Position numbers and translations under genes: made by a program
Part shown: positions 38,247 to 46,307 of the stretch, piece by piece
How the letters are laid out: each line of letters opens with the position of its first letter
Numbering within the stretch: position 1 is the first letter of the stretch
From: Formosa agariphila KMM 3901
Lineage (GTDB): Bacteria > Bacteroidota > Bacteroidia > Flavobacteriales > Flavobacteriaceae
Assembly: GCF_000723205.1 (NCBI RefSeq)
Contig: NZ_HG315671.1
Location: 3,670,001-3,734,000, forward strand
DNA length: 64,000 bases
Direction of reading: 5' to 3'
The notes under the pieces: model-generated
What the model saw: the letters and a program-made list of their open reading frames with translations, nothing else
What the model was told of the DNA's origin: nothing
Databases searched by the model: none

Positions 38247-39107
38247 TTATTGTTCTTCAAGGTTTAAAACTTCTTCGTGTTCGCATTTTTGGCAAACTTG
38301 TTTTAATTTGTCTTTTTCAAATTCAATAAATTCCATTTGTAAACTTCCACATTCAGGACAAGCTAATTCTTGGTCGAAACCAATATACTTAAAAAATAAG
38401 TTCTCAAGTAAACTAATGATTGAAGAAGTAAGTAATAATGCAATTTTTGCATCTGGATATTTTTTATTTTGTGAATGAACGACCATTGAATTATAACTCC
38501 AAGCACTATCAACCAATTTTCGTGAATAATTTCGTAAATCCGAGTTTTGTTTTCCAGGAATATACAAGTCTATAAAAGTATTAGCAACACCTTTAAAGTC
38601 AGATTTTTTTAATCCTTTTTCCTTTATCAATTCAGGATTCCTTTCGCACAGTTCTTTTGATAAGTCAATTAAACTTTCGCGACACAAAAGTCCGATAGCT
38701 TGAAATTCTTCAGGTTCTAAATCAATCGAGAGTTTTTCAGAAGCCATATTTAACTTTCTGTTTATTGATTTTAAATGACCAATGTCTAATGGAATTTCGT
38801 CAATTATATGTTTAAAATCATTTTGATATCTTTTAGATAATCGTTGAGTAATTCCCATATGAAAAGAATATGCTTCGTCTGCTGAAAAGTAGTGAGCTCG
38901 TTGAGTATATAAATTCATTGGTGCATTTTCTCCTTCGACAACCCAATAAGCTTCATCTTCGGTTTTTACGTTCCAAACGTTAACTACAACATCTAAATCG
39001 TTAAATGTCTCCTCGCATTTAATATTCACGATTTCTTTTATATCATCATATGATTTAAAATACTCTCTAATTTGATTTTCAGTTTCTATTCGATATTCTG
39101 GTGTCAT
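38247..39107 (-). CDS. DUF4145-like protein with C-terminal zinc ribbon (cassette gene)
   Basis: 286 residues. Helical central part (LEPEEFQAIGLLCRESLIDL; ALLLTSSIISLLENLFFKYI) of the kind seen in HEPN-like or DUF4145 proteins, then a treble-clef or zinc-ribbon motif CPECGS...CQKCEH (about 259-278). Such proteins occur in defence islands, but there is no clear catalytic motif. It starts 28 bp from site C and ends 5 bp from site B. Confidence 0.65.
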   Translation of the reverse strand: MTPEYRIETENQIREYFKSYDDIKEIVNIKCEETFNDLDVVVNVWNVKTEDEAYWVVEGENAPMNLYTQRAHYFSADEAYSFHMGITQRLSKRYQNDFKHIIDEIPLDIGHLKSINRKLNMASEKLSIDLEPEEFQAIGLLCRESLIDLSKELCERNPELIKEKGLKKSDFKGVANTFIDLYIPGKQNSDLRNYSRKLVDSAWSYNSMVVHSQNKKYPDAKIALLLTSSIISLLENLFFKYIGFDQELACPECGSLQMEFIEFEKDKLKQVCQKCEHEEVLNLEEQ

Positions 39108-39134
39108 TCTTTAGTTGAAGAGTTGGTTTTAATT

Positions 39135-39270
39135 GCACCTAACGGTCTTGTGTATGATTTGTGGCGTGTTTAAGCACCTAATTTAGCAAATAATTACCGA
39201 ATAGAAAATCCGCAAGGTTTTTCGTAAGTAGGCGAAAACCAGCCATTAATTATACACGTCTTAAGTTAGC
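39135..39270. repeat. attC-like site C
   Basis: About 136 bp from GCACCTAACGGTC to CTTAAGTTAGC. ACCTAAC fits RYYYAAC, and the outer arms pair CTAAC with GTTAG and GTGTA with TACAC. The inner sequence differs from sites A and B. The IS110 element begins directly at the right end. Confidence 0.6.
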
Positions 39271-39299
39271 ATTTTAATAAAAACACTAAATTAATACCT

Positions 39300-39482
39300 A
39301 TAAATTAGAAAGAACAAAAGAGAGGAATAAGGTTATTATATACGGAGAGACTACAGATCTCGTCAACATTGAAAATCCCCTCTCTTTTACTACACAGATT
39401 TCGTACAGTTCTATGAGGCTTTTAGACCTCGATTTTAAGTCGTTGAAACTCGCGTAGTCGTCCTTTCAAAAATCATTTTCTT
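39300..39482 (+). ncRNA. Candidate bridge RNA in the IS110 leader
   Basis: A ten-base-pair helix joins AAAAGAGAGG (39316-39325) and CCTCTCTTTT (39379-39388). It encloses an internal loop whose left strand has TTATATAC (39336-39343) and right strand TCAAC (39363-39367), capped by a GAGA/TCTC hairpin. Downstream ACAGTTCTAT (39405-39414) resembles the element's right end ACAGTACTTT (40478-40487), next to a GAGG/CCTC hairpin (39415-39430). This is the layout expected of a target-binding loop followed by a donor-binding loop. TTATATAC and GTTG also occur at the right end of site A. Confidence 0.55.
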
Positions 39483-40454
39483 ATGAATAAAGATATTAAA
39501 TATTTTGGAATTGATATTAGCCATTTAGTTTTTGATGTGACAGATTCAGATGGCAATTACTACCAATTTAAAAACACAATTTCTGGCTTTAAAAAATTCA
39601 CAAAACTCTTAGATTTGGATAGTCATTGTGTTATGGAAGCCACGGGATACTACCACTATCAATTGGCCTATTATTTACTAGAATTAGGGATAAAAGTATC
39701 AGTAGAAAACCCTTTAGCTGTTAAACGCTTTATCCAGATGAAGTTGTCTAAGATCAAGACCGATAAGAGTGATTCTAAACTTATTTGTGAATATGCAAAA
39801 CAAGTAGATTTAAAGCCCTGGGAAGGTCAATCCAAACATCAAACAGAATGTCTTCAAATGACCAGACTCCTTTCTGTGTATACAAAACAGAGCACTATGC
39901 TGAAGAATAAAATACATGGTGAAGCCGTTTTAGGAAATCCTAGCAAAGCAGTTGTAAGTTCTATTAAACGAAGCTTAAAACACGTTTTAAAAGAAATCAA
40001 AACTTTAGAAGATAAACTGATGGTATTAGTTAAAGAAGTCCACCAGGATGTATTAACTCGCTTAAAAAGCATACCAGGAATTGGAAATAAAACGGCATTG
40101 ATGCTTGTGGTTCTTACGGATGGTTTTGAGCGTTTTACAAGCGGTAGTGAACTCTGCAGTTATGCTGGATTAACTCCTGTAGTTAGAAAGAGTGGTAGCA
40201 GTGTAAATGGACGTAGTAGAATAAGTAAAATAGGAAATCAAAAGCTTCGTAATTTATTATTTATGTGCAGTTTTAATGCCTGTAAATACAACAAAGCATG
40301 CAGAGATATTTATGAACGAATTGTAGCAAAAGGGAAGAGTAAAAAACTAGCTTTAATAGCTGTGTGTAATAAGCTTCTAAAACAGGCTTTTGCTATCGCA
40401 AAATCTGGTTTAATATATGATGATTCTTATCGAAGAACTTTAGTGAAAAGTTAA
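39483..40454 (+). CDS. IS110-family transposase (DEDD plus serine domain)
   Basis: 323 residues. N-terminal RuvC-like domain with Asp in YFGIDISHLVFDV, Glu in CVMEATGYYHYQLA, and Asp pair in KTDKSDSKLICEYA. C-terminal transposase domain with IPGIGNKTALMLV, SYAGLTPVVRKSG and the catalytic Ser region NGRSRISKIGNQKLRN. Complete and possibly active. Enzymes of this family recombine DNA using an RNA encoded next to the gene. Confidence 0.94.
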   Translation: MNKDIKYFGIDISHLVFDVTDSDGNYYQFKNTISGFKKFTKLLDLDSHCVMEATGYYHYQLAYYLLELGIKVSVENPLAVKRFIQMKLSKIKTDKSDSKLICEYAKQVDLKPWEGQSKHQTECLQMTRLLSVYTKQSTMLKNKIHGEAVLGNPSKAVVSSIKRSLKHVLKEIKTLEDKLMVLVKEVHQDVLTRLKSIPGIGNKTALMLVVLTDGFERFTSGSELCSYAGLTPVVRKSGSSVNGRSRISKIGNQKLRNLLFMCSFNACKYNKACRDIYERIVAKGKSKKLALIAVCNKLLKQAFAIAKSGLIYDDSYRRTLVKS

Positions 40455-40488
40455 TGCTTTTTTACTTGTTTTTTACCACAGTACTTTG

Positions 40489-41637
40489 TTAGGCACTGGC
40501 TTTTAGCGATAATAATTTTCCGAAAATCTCTTTATGTTTTGATTCATCATCTACTGTTTTTAAAAGTTCAGTAACTGCTTCTTCTGAAAAATAGACTTTA
40601 GTACGATTAGAAAATTTGTCAGTAGTTTCTATCCAAATAAATTTGTCAAATTTGTTATTAATATTTCCATTAGTTGGATTAACAGCATTAAATTTAGGAT
40701 TTTTAACCCAATCTAAGTTAAACATAACTTGCTTTAATTGTCCACTTGAGAATTTATATTTTGAAAGACGTTGAATTTCTTTATGAAGATTACTTAGCAT
40801 TATGTGTTCTCTAACATTTTGTATTTCTCCAACAATTTTATAAATGGGTTTTCCTTCTGTTGTAGTTATTTTTCCAATTTCTCCTGCTGATATTGCGTTT
40901 AAAATTATATTAAAAACCCCATTTTGTGTTTTGTCAATTTCTATGTCACTTCCAGATAAAGTTTTTTCCTTACTATTAAAACCATAAACTTTATTTTGTG
41001 CAGGATTTAATATAAGAACTTCTCTAGGGTTTATGTCAACCATTTCAGGAAGTAATTTCGACCAAATTTCCATAAATTCCTTACTTTTCTCATTAGCTTT
41101 AATTTGTAAAAATCTATTAAAATCTGTCGTTGATTTGTTAGCGTGTTCATTTTTACTTGAAGCTCGATAGTAAATTGCACCTTTTTTTATTTTTAATTCA
41201 GAAAAATCGTTGATTGGAACTAATATTTGGCTACTCTTTTCAATTAATAAATAATAAAATTTTCTTGTGCTTATTTGAAATATTTGTAAGTCAACTGAAA
41301 TTCCAATTTTAGCAATTTTTTCAAATTTTTGAGTTACATCATTTAAGTCAATCTGTTTGAGTAAATCAAGATTTTCTTTATCAAGACCTGTGTCAGTATG
41401 AATTCCAGTTTTTGAATCTTCATCAATTCCTAACAATAACATTCCGCCATCTGAATTGGCGAAAGAAAGTATGTCTTTAGCAAAATTTAGAAGGAAATTT
41501 TCAAGCGGACTTTTCGTTTTGGCAATATTTAATTTAAGCTTGTAATCAATTCCATTATTTTCTTTTGGAAATCGACCATTGTCTTTTAAATCCGTAATTA
41601 TTAATTCTGCTTTTTCTGTTAATTGCTGTAAGTTCAT
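40489..41637 (-). CDS. AlbA_2/Schlafen-type putative nucleic-acid-binding protein (cassette gene)
   Basis: 382 residues. The N-terminal 180 residues match the AlbA_2 (Schlafen-like) fold: FLLNFAKDILSFANSDGGMLLLGIDED, later KIKKGAIYYRASSKNEHA. The C-terminal half is unknown. Related proteins are found in anti-phage and regulatory islands. Its stop codon lies at the IS110 junction (40489-40491), so the last codons may be close to native. The start is 26 bp from site A. Confidence 0.8.
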   Translation of the reverse strand: MNLQQLTEKAELIITDLKDNGRFPKENNGIDYKLKLNIAKTKSPLENFLLNFAKDILSFANSDGGMLLLGIDEDSKTGIHTDTGLDKENLDLLKQIDLNDVTQKFEKIAKIGISVDLQIFQISTRKFYYLLIEKSSQILVPINDFSELKIKKGAIYYRASSKNEHANKSTTDFNRFLQIKANEKSKEFMEIWSKLLPEMVDINPREVLILNPAQNKVYGFNSKEKTLSGSDIEIDKTQNGVFNIILNAISAGEIGKITTTEGKPIYKIVGEIQNVREHIMLSNLHKEIQRLSKYKFSSGQLKQVMFNLDWVKNPKFNAVNPTNGNINNKFDKFIWIETTDKFSNRTKVYFSEEAVTELLKTVDDESKHKEIFGKLLSLKASA

Positions 41638-41662
41638 TTATTGACGGATGTTTTTTTAGCTT

Positions 41663-41800
41663 GTGCCTAACGTTTATGTATATGGAAAGTTGCTTTTTTG
41701 TTTGCGAGGATTTTCCGAAGGAAAATCAGAAGCTAGCAAACAAAGCAACTAACATTGGTTAAGCTAAAAATAGCAATTTTTTATATACTTTGTTGTACAC
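41663..41800. repeat. attC-like site A
   Basis: About 138-bp imperfect palindrome, the best-preserved uninterrupted site. Left end GTGCCTAACGTTTATGTATA (GCCTAAC fits RYYYAAC), inner arms AAAGTTGC/GCAACT and TTGTTTGC/GCAAACAA, tip hairpin GATTTTCC-GAA-GGAAAATC, right end TTATATACTTTGTTGTACAC. It shares a 27-bp identical core with site B. The stop of the next gene is 6 bp away. Confidence 0.7.
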
Positions 41801-41805
41801 AGTTT

Positions 41806-42726
41806 TTATTTATTCAACATCCAGTTTATTAATTCCTTTCTATCAATTATAGACCAACTATGAGGGTTTTTTTCTCCATCTGCTCGATATCCTTTGTTTT
41901 CTGTTGGAATATATTCTACATTTTTAAAATTTGACTTATTTAATAATTCAGAAAGCTGTTTAATATGGTAAGCATTCATTTCTTCATATTTAGCCATTGT
42001 TTGTTCTTTCCACCATAGAGTATCTGGCTCGGTATATAGTCTTATTTTGGTGTTTTTTAAATTTTTTAGATTATCAATATTATTTGTTTTAGAAGTGAAA
42101 ACAGAATAAAGTTCATATTTTGAAATATCATTGTTTGGGTTTCCAAATTCTTTACCTAAAGTTTCAAGTAACCATTTGCTTTCTTCCGCAAAAGAATTTG
42201 ATAAATTACGTTCAATATTTTTTTCGGCAGTATGATATAACTCTGCTAAATCTATAGGTGAATCGCCAATAAAAACACCTTTTGGAATTATGTTAGAATT
42301 TTCATTAGTCATAAAATTACTAATTAATAAAGCAATATTTCCACCACTTGAAAATCCACCAACATAAATATTATCTACAGGTAATTTATTCTCTTTAAAT
42401 ATGCTTTGTAAACGTTTAGATAATTGTTCTAATTCATTTTGTTCTATCCACAATTTTCGATTGTAGTTCATATATAAAACTGAAATGTTATTTTTTTTCG
42501 CATTTTCAAGTATTTCGAATTCTCGTTTTATGTCTTCAACGTTTTCGGGAAAACCACCAAAAAGCACTAAAACAGCTTTTATGTTTTTAGTAGGTTTATT
42601 TAATGAATATTCATCTTTTTTTATTTCTTGATATTCAATTTTTACTGAATCAGCTGTTTTTTTATTCTCATTGTTTTTACAAGAAAAGCTAAAAGTCAAT
42701 ACAAATAATACTACTAAAATTCTATT
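41806..42726 (-). CDS. Alpha/beta-hydrolase-like lipoprotein (cassette gene)
   Basis: 306 residues from the ATG at 42726 (MNRILVVLFVLTFSFSCKNN), which starts a proper lipoprotein signal; an in-frame ATG at 42771 adds residues encoded inside the boundary repeat. Hydrolase features: VYVGGFSSGGNIALLISNFM with nucleophile Ser in GFSSGG, an acidic residue in RLYTEPDTLWW, and a C-terminal His in NPHSWSIIDR. Probably an esterase or peptidase-like enzyme in the cell envelope. Confidence 0.75.
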   Translation of the reverse strand, partial: NRILVVLFVLTFSFSCKNNENKKTADSVKIEYQEIKKDEYSLNKPTKNIKAVLVLFGGFPENVEDIKREFEILENAKKNNISVLYMNYNRKLWIEQNELEQLSKRLQSIFKENKLPVDNIYVGGFSSGGNIALLISNFMTNENSNIIPKGVFIGDSPIDLAELYHTAEKNIERNLSNSFAEESKWLLETLGKEFGNPNNDISKYELYSVFTSKTNNIDNLKNLKNTKIRLYTEPDTLWWKEQTMAKYEEMNAYHIKQLSELLNKSNFKNVEYIPTENKGYRADGEKNPHSWSIIDRKELINWMLNK

Positions 42727-42747
42727 CATAAGTTTGTGGTTCAAATT

Positions 42748-42790
42748 GTGTACAACGTTAGTACATAGCACTTATGTACTATATACATCC
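42748..42790. repeat. Half attC-like site at the right edge of the array
   Basis: GTGTACAACGTTAG (42748-42761) is the left end of a cassette boundary site, followed by the hairpin GTACATA/TATGTAC (42761-42767, 42773-42779) and ATATACATCC. No matching right end follows, so the array stops here or was cut by a later rearrangement. Confidence 0.45.
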
Positions 42791-43226
42791 AAATATAAGA
42801 TATATGAAACATATGTTTTATATATCTTATGTAGAAATCTATTATTATTTTTTCTTTTCTTCACTTGAGACCCTTGCTCATATTTTAAATTATTTTTTTG
42901 ACATGGGAAAAAATGAAAGCCAAGTAAAATTCTGGGGAAAACTGTTTTCTGAAATAGAATCAAACCCCATAAAACAGCAACTTATATCTTTTAATGAATC
43001 TATAAAAGAGACCATAGAAAAAAGAAATTCTTTTACGCATAGGTTTCCTCAAAACGAAAATGATTTTCGCACGACATTAACCACCACCGAAGGGAGAAAC
43101 CTTTTACAATGCAATATGAGAAAGCGCATAAAAAATGAGGAATTTTTACAAAACATTACAGAATCATCAAAACTGTTAGAGTCGTTAATTAATAACTTAA
43201 AATTAGAATTTGACGACATAGTGTAA
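42774..43226 (+). CDS. HEPN-like protein, probably truncated at its N-terminus
   Basis: 150 residues in the open frame, but the first 30 or so (rich in Tyr, Ile and Phe) are encoded by the array edge and look non-native. The rest is helical, with the motif KRNSFTHRFPQN fitting the RX4H pattern of HEPN ribonuclease-like domains. It was probably a longer gene whose 5' part was lost when the array edge moved in. A Met at 42903 (MGKNESQVKFWG) may be the working start. Confidence 0.5.
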   Translation: MYYIHPNIRYMKHMFYISYVEIYYYFFFSSLETLAHILNYFFDMGKNESQVKFWGKLFSEIESNPIKQQLISFNESIKETIEKRNSFTHRFPQNENDFRTTLTTTEGRNLLQCNMRKRIKNEEFLQNITESSKLLESLINNLKLEFDDIV

Positions 43227-43230
43227 AATA

Positions 43231-43962
43231 CTAAATAGTCACACCATCATATTGCACTTCATTCAAAACAGACGGAACATTACTTTCTAATTTAGGACTA
43301 AACACATCCTTACTAACTGTATAAGTATGTAGTTTATCTTCAGAATAATTAAAATTCACTAGCTCTTTAATTTGAGTATCAGATACGCTTGAAGATAGCC
43401 ATGCTTTGACATGTTCTGCATCCAAAATTAAAGGCTGACGCTTTTTAACGTTGTGGATTTTAGCAAATAATGGTGAAGCTACTTTAGTAATGACTGAAAA
43501 CGTTACATAGGTTCCAATAATAGTATATATTCCTGCTAAGGAAAGTGGTTCTCTATTACCATTTTGAATAAAAAACGGATATTTCTTCTTCTCAAACTCA
43601 TGAGGCTCATAAAAACCTGTTACCGGAATGATACAGCGTTGCTCGTGAATGGCATTTTTATAAATGAAGTGATTGAACAGTTTTTCAGCACGTGCGTTGA
43701 GTCCGCCACCATATTTTACAGCTTCTTTGTAATACGGGTTTATTTGATCCGGTGTTTTAGTATAGGGCACAATACCCCAAACACCAGGTGCCAATACCTC
43801 TGGCTTTTGCTGTGGGATGACTAACATATTAGGATGCGTGAATCCGTTTAAATGATATTGAGGCGTATCGAAAATAGAACGAACATCTTCAGCACTTAAT
43901 TTCACACCAAAATGTTTGTCTAGTCTTTTAGTTTTGGAGGTGGTTGCCGTATGGAAACACAT
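43231..43962 (-). CDS. SRAP-family protein (YedK/HMCES-like abasic-site shield)
   Basis: 243 residues from the ATG at 43962. This start is chosen because the catalytic Cys must be residue 2 after Met (MCFHTATTSKTKRLDKHFGV). An upstream ATG at 44010 would bury it. Other conserved parts: WGIVPYTKTPDQINPYY, NARAEKLF, and ITGFYEPH-type VTGFYEPHEFEKKK with His/Glu of the active site. Forms DNA-protein crosslinks with abasic sites in single-stranded DNA, useful during ICE transfer. Common in mobile elements. Confidence 0.92.
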   Translation of the reverse strand: MCFHTATTSKTKRLDKHFGVKLSAEDVRSIFDTPQYHLNGFTHPNMLVIPQQKPEVLAPGVWGIVPYTKTPDQINPYYKEAVKYGGGLNARAEKLFNHFIYKNAIHEQRCIIPVTGFYEPHEFEKKKYPFFIQNGNREPLSLAGIYTIIGTYVTFSVITKVASPLFAKIHNVKKRQPLILDAEHVKAWLSSSVSDTQIKELVNFNYSEDKLHTYTVSKDVFSPKLESNVPSVLNEVQYDGVTI

Positions 43963-44148
43963 GAATAAATCTTTTATTAAATCCAATATACTAAAAAACA
44001 AATAAAGCATTCTTAATATTTAAAAACGCTAATTACACAATCACAATAAAACACACACCTCTCTGCAATTCAACGAATTAAAAACAAATAACTAGTGAAT
44101 CCTGAGGATATTTCTTACTTTCAAATTAACTAACTTACTAACCTACAA

Positions 44149-45072
44149 ATGTTTCCACAAATCTACCAAGTAAAATTGGTGTCATACACCTATGTATCCC
44201 CTTTACATTGGACTACAATCCTAATGGCTTCTATTCTAACCGCAATAATTATATTTCAATTATTAAGAATACTATATAAGCCTAAAAAAAATTGGAAAGT
44301 AAAGCTCAACTACCTGAGTTTAACTTCAATTTACCTCGTTCTCAATTTAACAAACAACCTACTTCCCAATAAAAATGTGCCATTGCCAGTTTTAATCCAA
44401 CTAAGCATAGAATGTGCTTTAGGATTATCTGTATGTTTATACACTATTTGGTATTTATATACAGAGTTTAATATTTCAACTAAACACAAGATTTTTAAGA
44501 TTAAAAATTTAATTAGAACAATGGCCTTATGCTATGTCTTACTGTTTATTTTACCACTTTATCTAACTAGATCTATCCAATTAGCATACACCTATTTTTT
44601 AATCTACCCTATTATTCTCGCCATCGCTTTTGTGATTAGCTTTGTATTTACCGCTAGAAAATTTATATCCTATTCTAGTGATTTTAAATTTAGGACTTAC
44701 TTGGCTCTAAGTGCAATTGTTTTTTTAACGTTCTTGCCCGTGCTTACTTGGTTTCATGTTTTTGAACCTTGGATTATTTCAATGACTAGTATTTCATTTC
44801 TTTTAATATCTGTAATAGAATTGGATAGTTATCTATATAGAATTAGAAATGAAGCTGTTATAAAACTCGTAAAACAACTTCATCCCGAATTTACAGATAG
44901 GGAAAATGAAATTGCCCTTCAAATAATAAAAGAGTCAAATTACAAGGTCATTGCTAAACATATGTTTATCGCAGAAAGCACCGTTAGAAAACATGCTTCT
45001 AACATTTTTAGTAAATCTAATTGCTCTAATAGAAGTCAGTTTATAAGCAAATTTAAAAAAACACCCCTCTGA
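44149..45072 (+). CDS. Membrane-embedded LuxR-type one-component regulator
   Basis: 307 residues. About seven hydrophobic segments from residue 20 to 225, then a LuxR-type helix-turn-helix near the C-terminus (LHPEFTDRENEIALQIIKES ... AESTVRKHASNIFSKSN). A sensor-regulator in one chain with DNA binding at the membrane. Upstream of rteC in the ICE, it may respond to an envelope signal and control excision or transfer. There is no kinase or receiver domain. Confidence 0.75.
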   Translation: MFPQIYQVKLVSYTYVSPLHWTTILMASILTAIIIFQLLRILYKPKKNWKVKLNYLSLTSIYLVLNLTNNLLPNKNVPLPVLIQLSIECALGLSVCLYTIWYLYTEFNISTKHKIFKIKNLIRTMALCYVLLFILPLYLTRSIQLAYTYFLIYPIILAIAFVISFVFTARKFISYSSDFKFRTYLALSAIVFLTFLPVLTWFHVFEPWIISMTSISFLLISVIELDSYLYRIRNEAVIKLVKQLHPEFTDRENEIALQIIKESNYKVIAKHMFIAESTVRKHASNIFSKSNCSNRSQFISKFKKTPL

Positions 45073-45092
45073 GAACCCTTACTATCATTGAA

Positions 45093-45132
45093 TGCGTATG
45101 TTTGTGTAGTACATCTACGCAGAATATACGCA
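45093..45132. promoter_or_regulatory. Nested inverted repeats between the LuxR-type gene and rteC
   Basis: TGCGTAT (45093-45099) pairs with ATACGCA (45126-45132), and inside them GTAG (45106-45109) pairs with CTAC (45115-45118). No T-run follows, so it looks more like an operator or RNA hairpin than a terminator. Confidence 0.4.
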
Positions 45133-45265
45133 TATTTAAATACCGTTAATAAATCAATTTTCGGACATTTATAAAGCCCTTCCCAAAGTATAGAATAAGA
45201 AAAGACATAGATACTCTTTTAGGAAAAACTACTAAAAATAATTTCTCTAACTAAAAACTATACTA

Positions 45266-46081
45266 ATGAACTATCAAATCGAATTAACAAAATTTCAGAA
45301 TGAATTAAATGTAATAAACAACTCTACAAATGAAATTATCAATCAAGCAAACGCTTCCATATTACTAAGTAGAAATACGCTTTCAAACTTAAAAAAAATC
45401 ATGTTTCAAATTGGATTCAAAACAGTTGATGATGAAATCCACTTTTTTAAAGTCACCAAACAAGTTCCCCTAATACAAATTGTTTATTATACTGAAATTC
45501 GAAATTTTGAATTAAACCTTCCAAAGGGAAGTGAAATAACTCAACAGGCTTATATCCATAAGAAATTAACCGAAATAGACCAATTCTTTGTTAGAAATAT
45601 ACACTTTAACCAATATGTTATTTGTGGCCATACCCACTCCGATAAATTATACTTCACAAGATCTGCTGCAGACAAAATACCGTATTCATGTTCCGATTTA
45701 TATTTTAGAGATCCAGAATTTAGTACAGCATATGATATGCTACTTGCTAAACATCAAGCCTTCCTTTTGGTCGTAGACCACTTAAAATATAAACTAACTG
45801 GAAATAAGAGTAAAACACCAAATATAATTCCCCTTAAATGGACAGCTACCAAAAATGCTCTCACAGAACTTATTTATGGATTACACCAAAGTGGTGCATT
45901 AAATAATGGCAATTCAACATTAAAAGACATAGTGCATTCTTTTCAAATTATGTTTTCATGTGACTTAGGAAATATTTATCAGAAATATGCCGAAATGAAA
46001 TATAAAAACAATGAGCTTCCCACTTTTTTAAGCATGATGACTAAAAGATTTTTAAATAATATTTCGGATCCTGAAGATTAA
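45266..46081 (+). CDS. rteC: RteC-family ICE regulator
   Basis: 271 residues. The C-terminal part (LKWTATKNALTELIYGLHQS, GALNNGNSTLKDIVHSFQIM) is characteristic of RteC, the protein that activates excision of the CTnDOT family in Bacteroides. The N-terminal half is helical. It acts in the cytoplasm, presumably on the excision-gene promoter. No RteA/RteB two-component pair is seen here. The membrane LuxR protein upstream may replace it. Confidence 0.88.
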   Translation: MNYQIELTKFQNELNVINNSTNEIINQANASILLSRNTLSNLKKIMFQIGFKTVDDEIHFFKVTKQVPLIQIVYYTEIRNFELNLPKGSEITQQAYIHKKLTEIDQFFVRNIHFNQYVICGHTHSDKLYFTRSAADKIPYSCSDLYFRDPEFSTAYDMLLAKHQAFLLVVDHLKYKLTGNKSKTPNIIPLKWTATKNALTELIYGLHQSGALNNGNSTLKDIVHSFQIMFSCDLGNIYQKYAEMKYKNNELPTFLSMMTKRFLNNISDPED

Positions 46082-46092
46082 TTAAAGAACAG

Positions 46093-46244
46093 AGTTCGAT
46101 AGAACTACGGTTAACTATTTTTTGAAATAATTCCTAGTAAAATACACTATACACGAGCAAACTCACCATGCTTTTTACCTGATTTTAAACCACTTAATAC
46201 TGTTTACTTACAAATGTTAAAAATTAACCGAGTTCGATTCAACT
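46093..46244. promoter_or_regulatory. Two copies of an AGTTCGATNNAACT operator-like motif
   Basis: AGTTCGATAGAACT (46093-46106) and AGTTCGATTCAACT (46231-46244) share 12 of 14 bases and each has AGTT/AACT inverted ends. They lie 138 bp apart in the gap between rteC and the excisionase-like gene, and are good candidates for RteC or Xis binding. Otherwise 46082-46307 is AT-rich without a gene. Confidence 0.45.
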
Positions 46245-46307
46245 CCTGCTAAAAACTCATTTAAAGTATTGAGATTTGTAACATATTAATTTTTAAAACC
46301 TTACAAT

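Larger units (their letters stand above)
39271..40490 (+). mobile_element. IS110-family insertion sequence, intact
   Basis: About 1.2 kb: a 210-bp structured leader, one transposase gene and a 33-bp tail ending CCACAGTACTTTGTT. There are no terminal inverted repeats, as usual for IS110. It sits between site C (GTTAGC) and the end of the next cassette gene (GTTAGGCACTGG); removing it would rejoin the site to that gene. Exact ends are uncertain by a few bases. Confidence 0.85.

Noticed and set aside
29490-42790. CRISPR array
   Set aside because: The repeats are about 140 bp, palindromic and separated by whole genes; no short regular spacers and no cas genes.
29569-43226. Calling the FRG, AlbA_2, zinc-ribbon and HEPN-like genes one defence system
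   Set aside because: They lie in separate cassettes with separate boundaries; shared function is not shown. Single defence roles remain possible.
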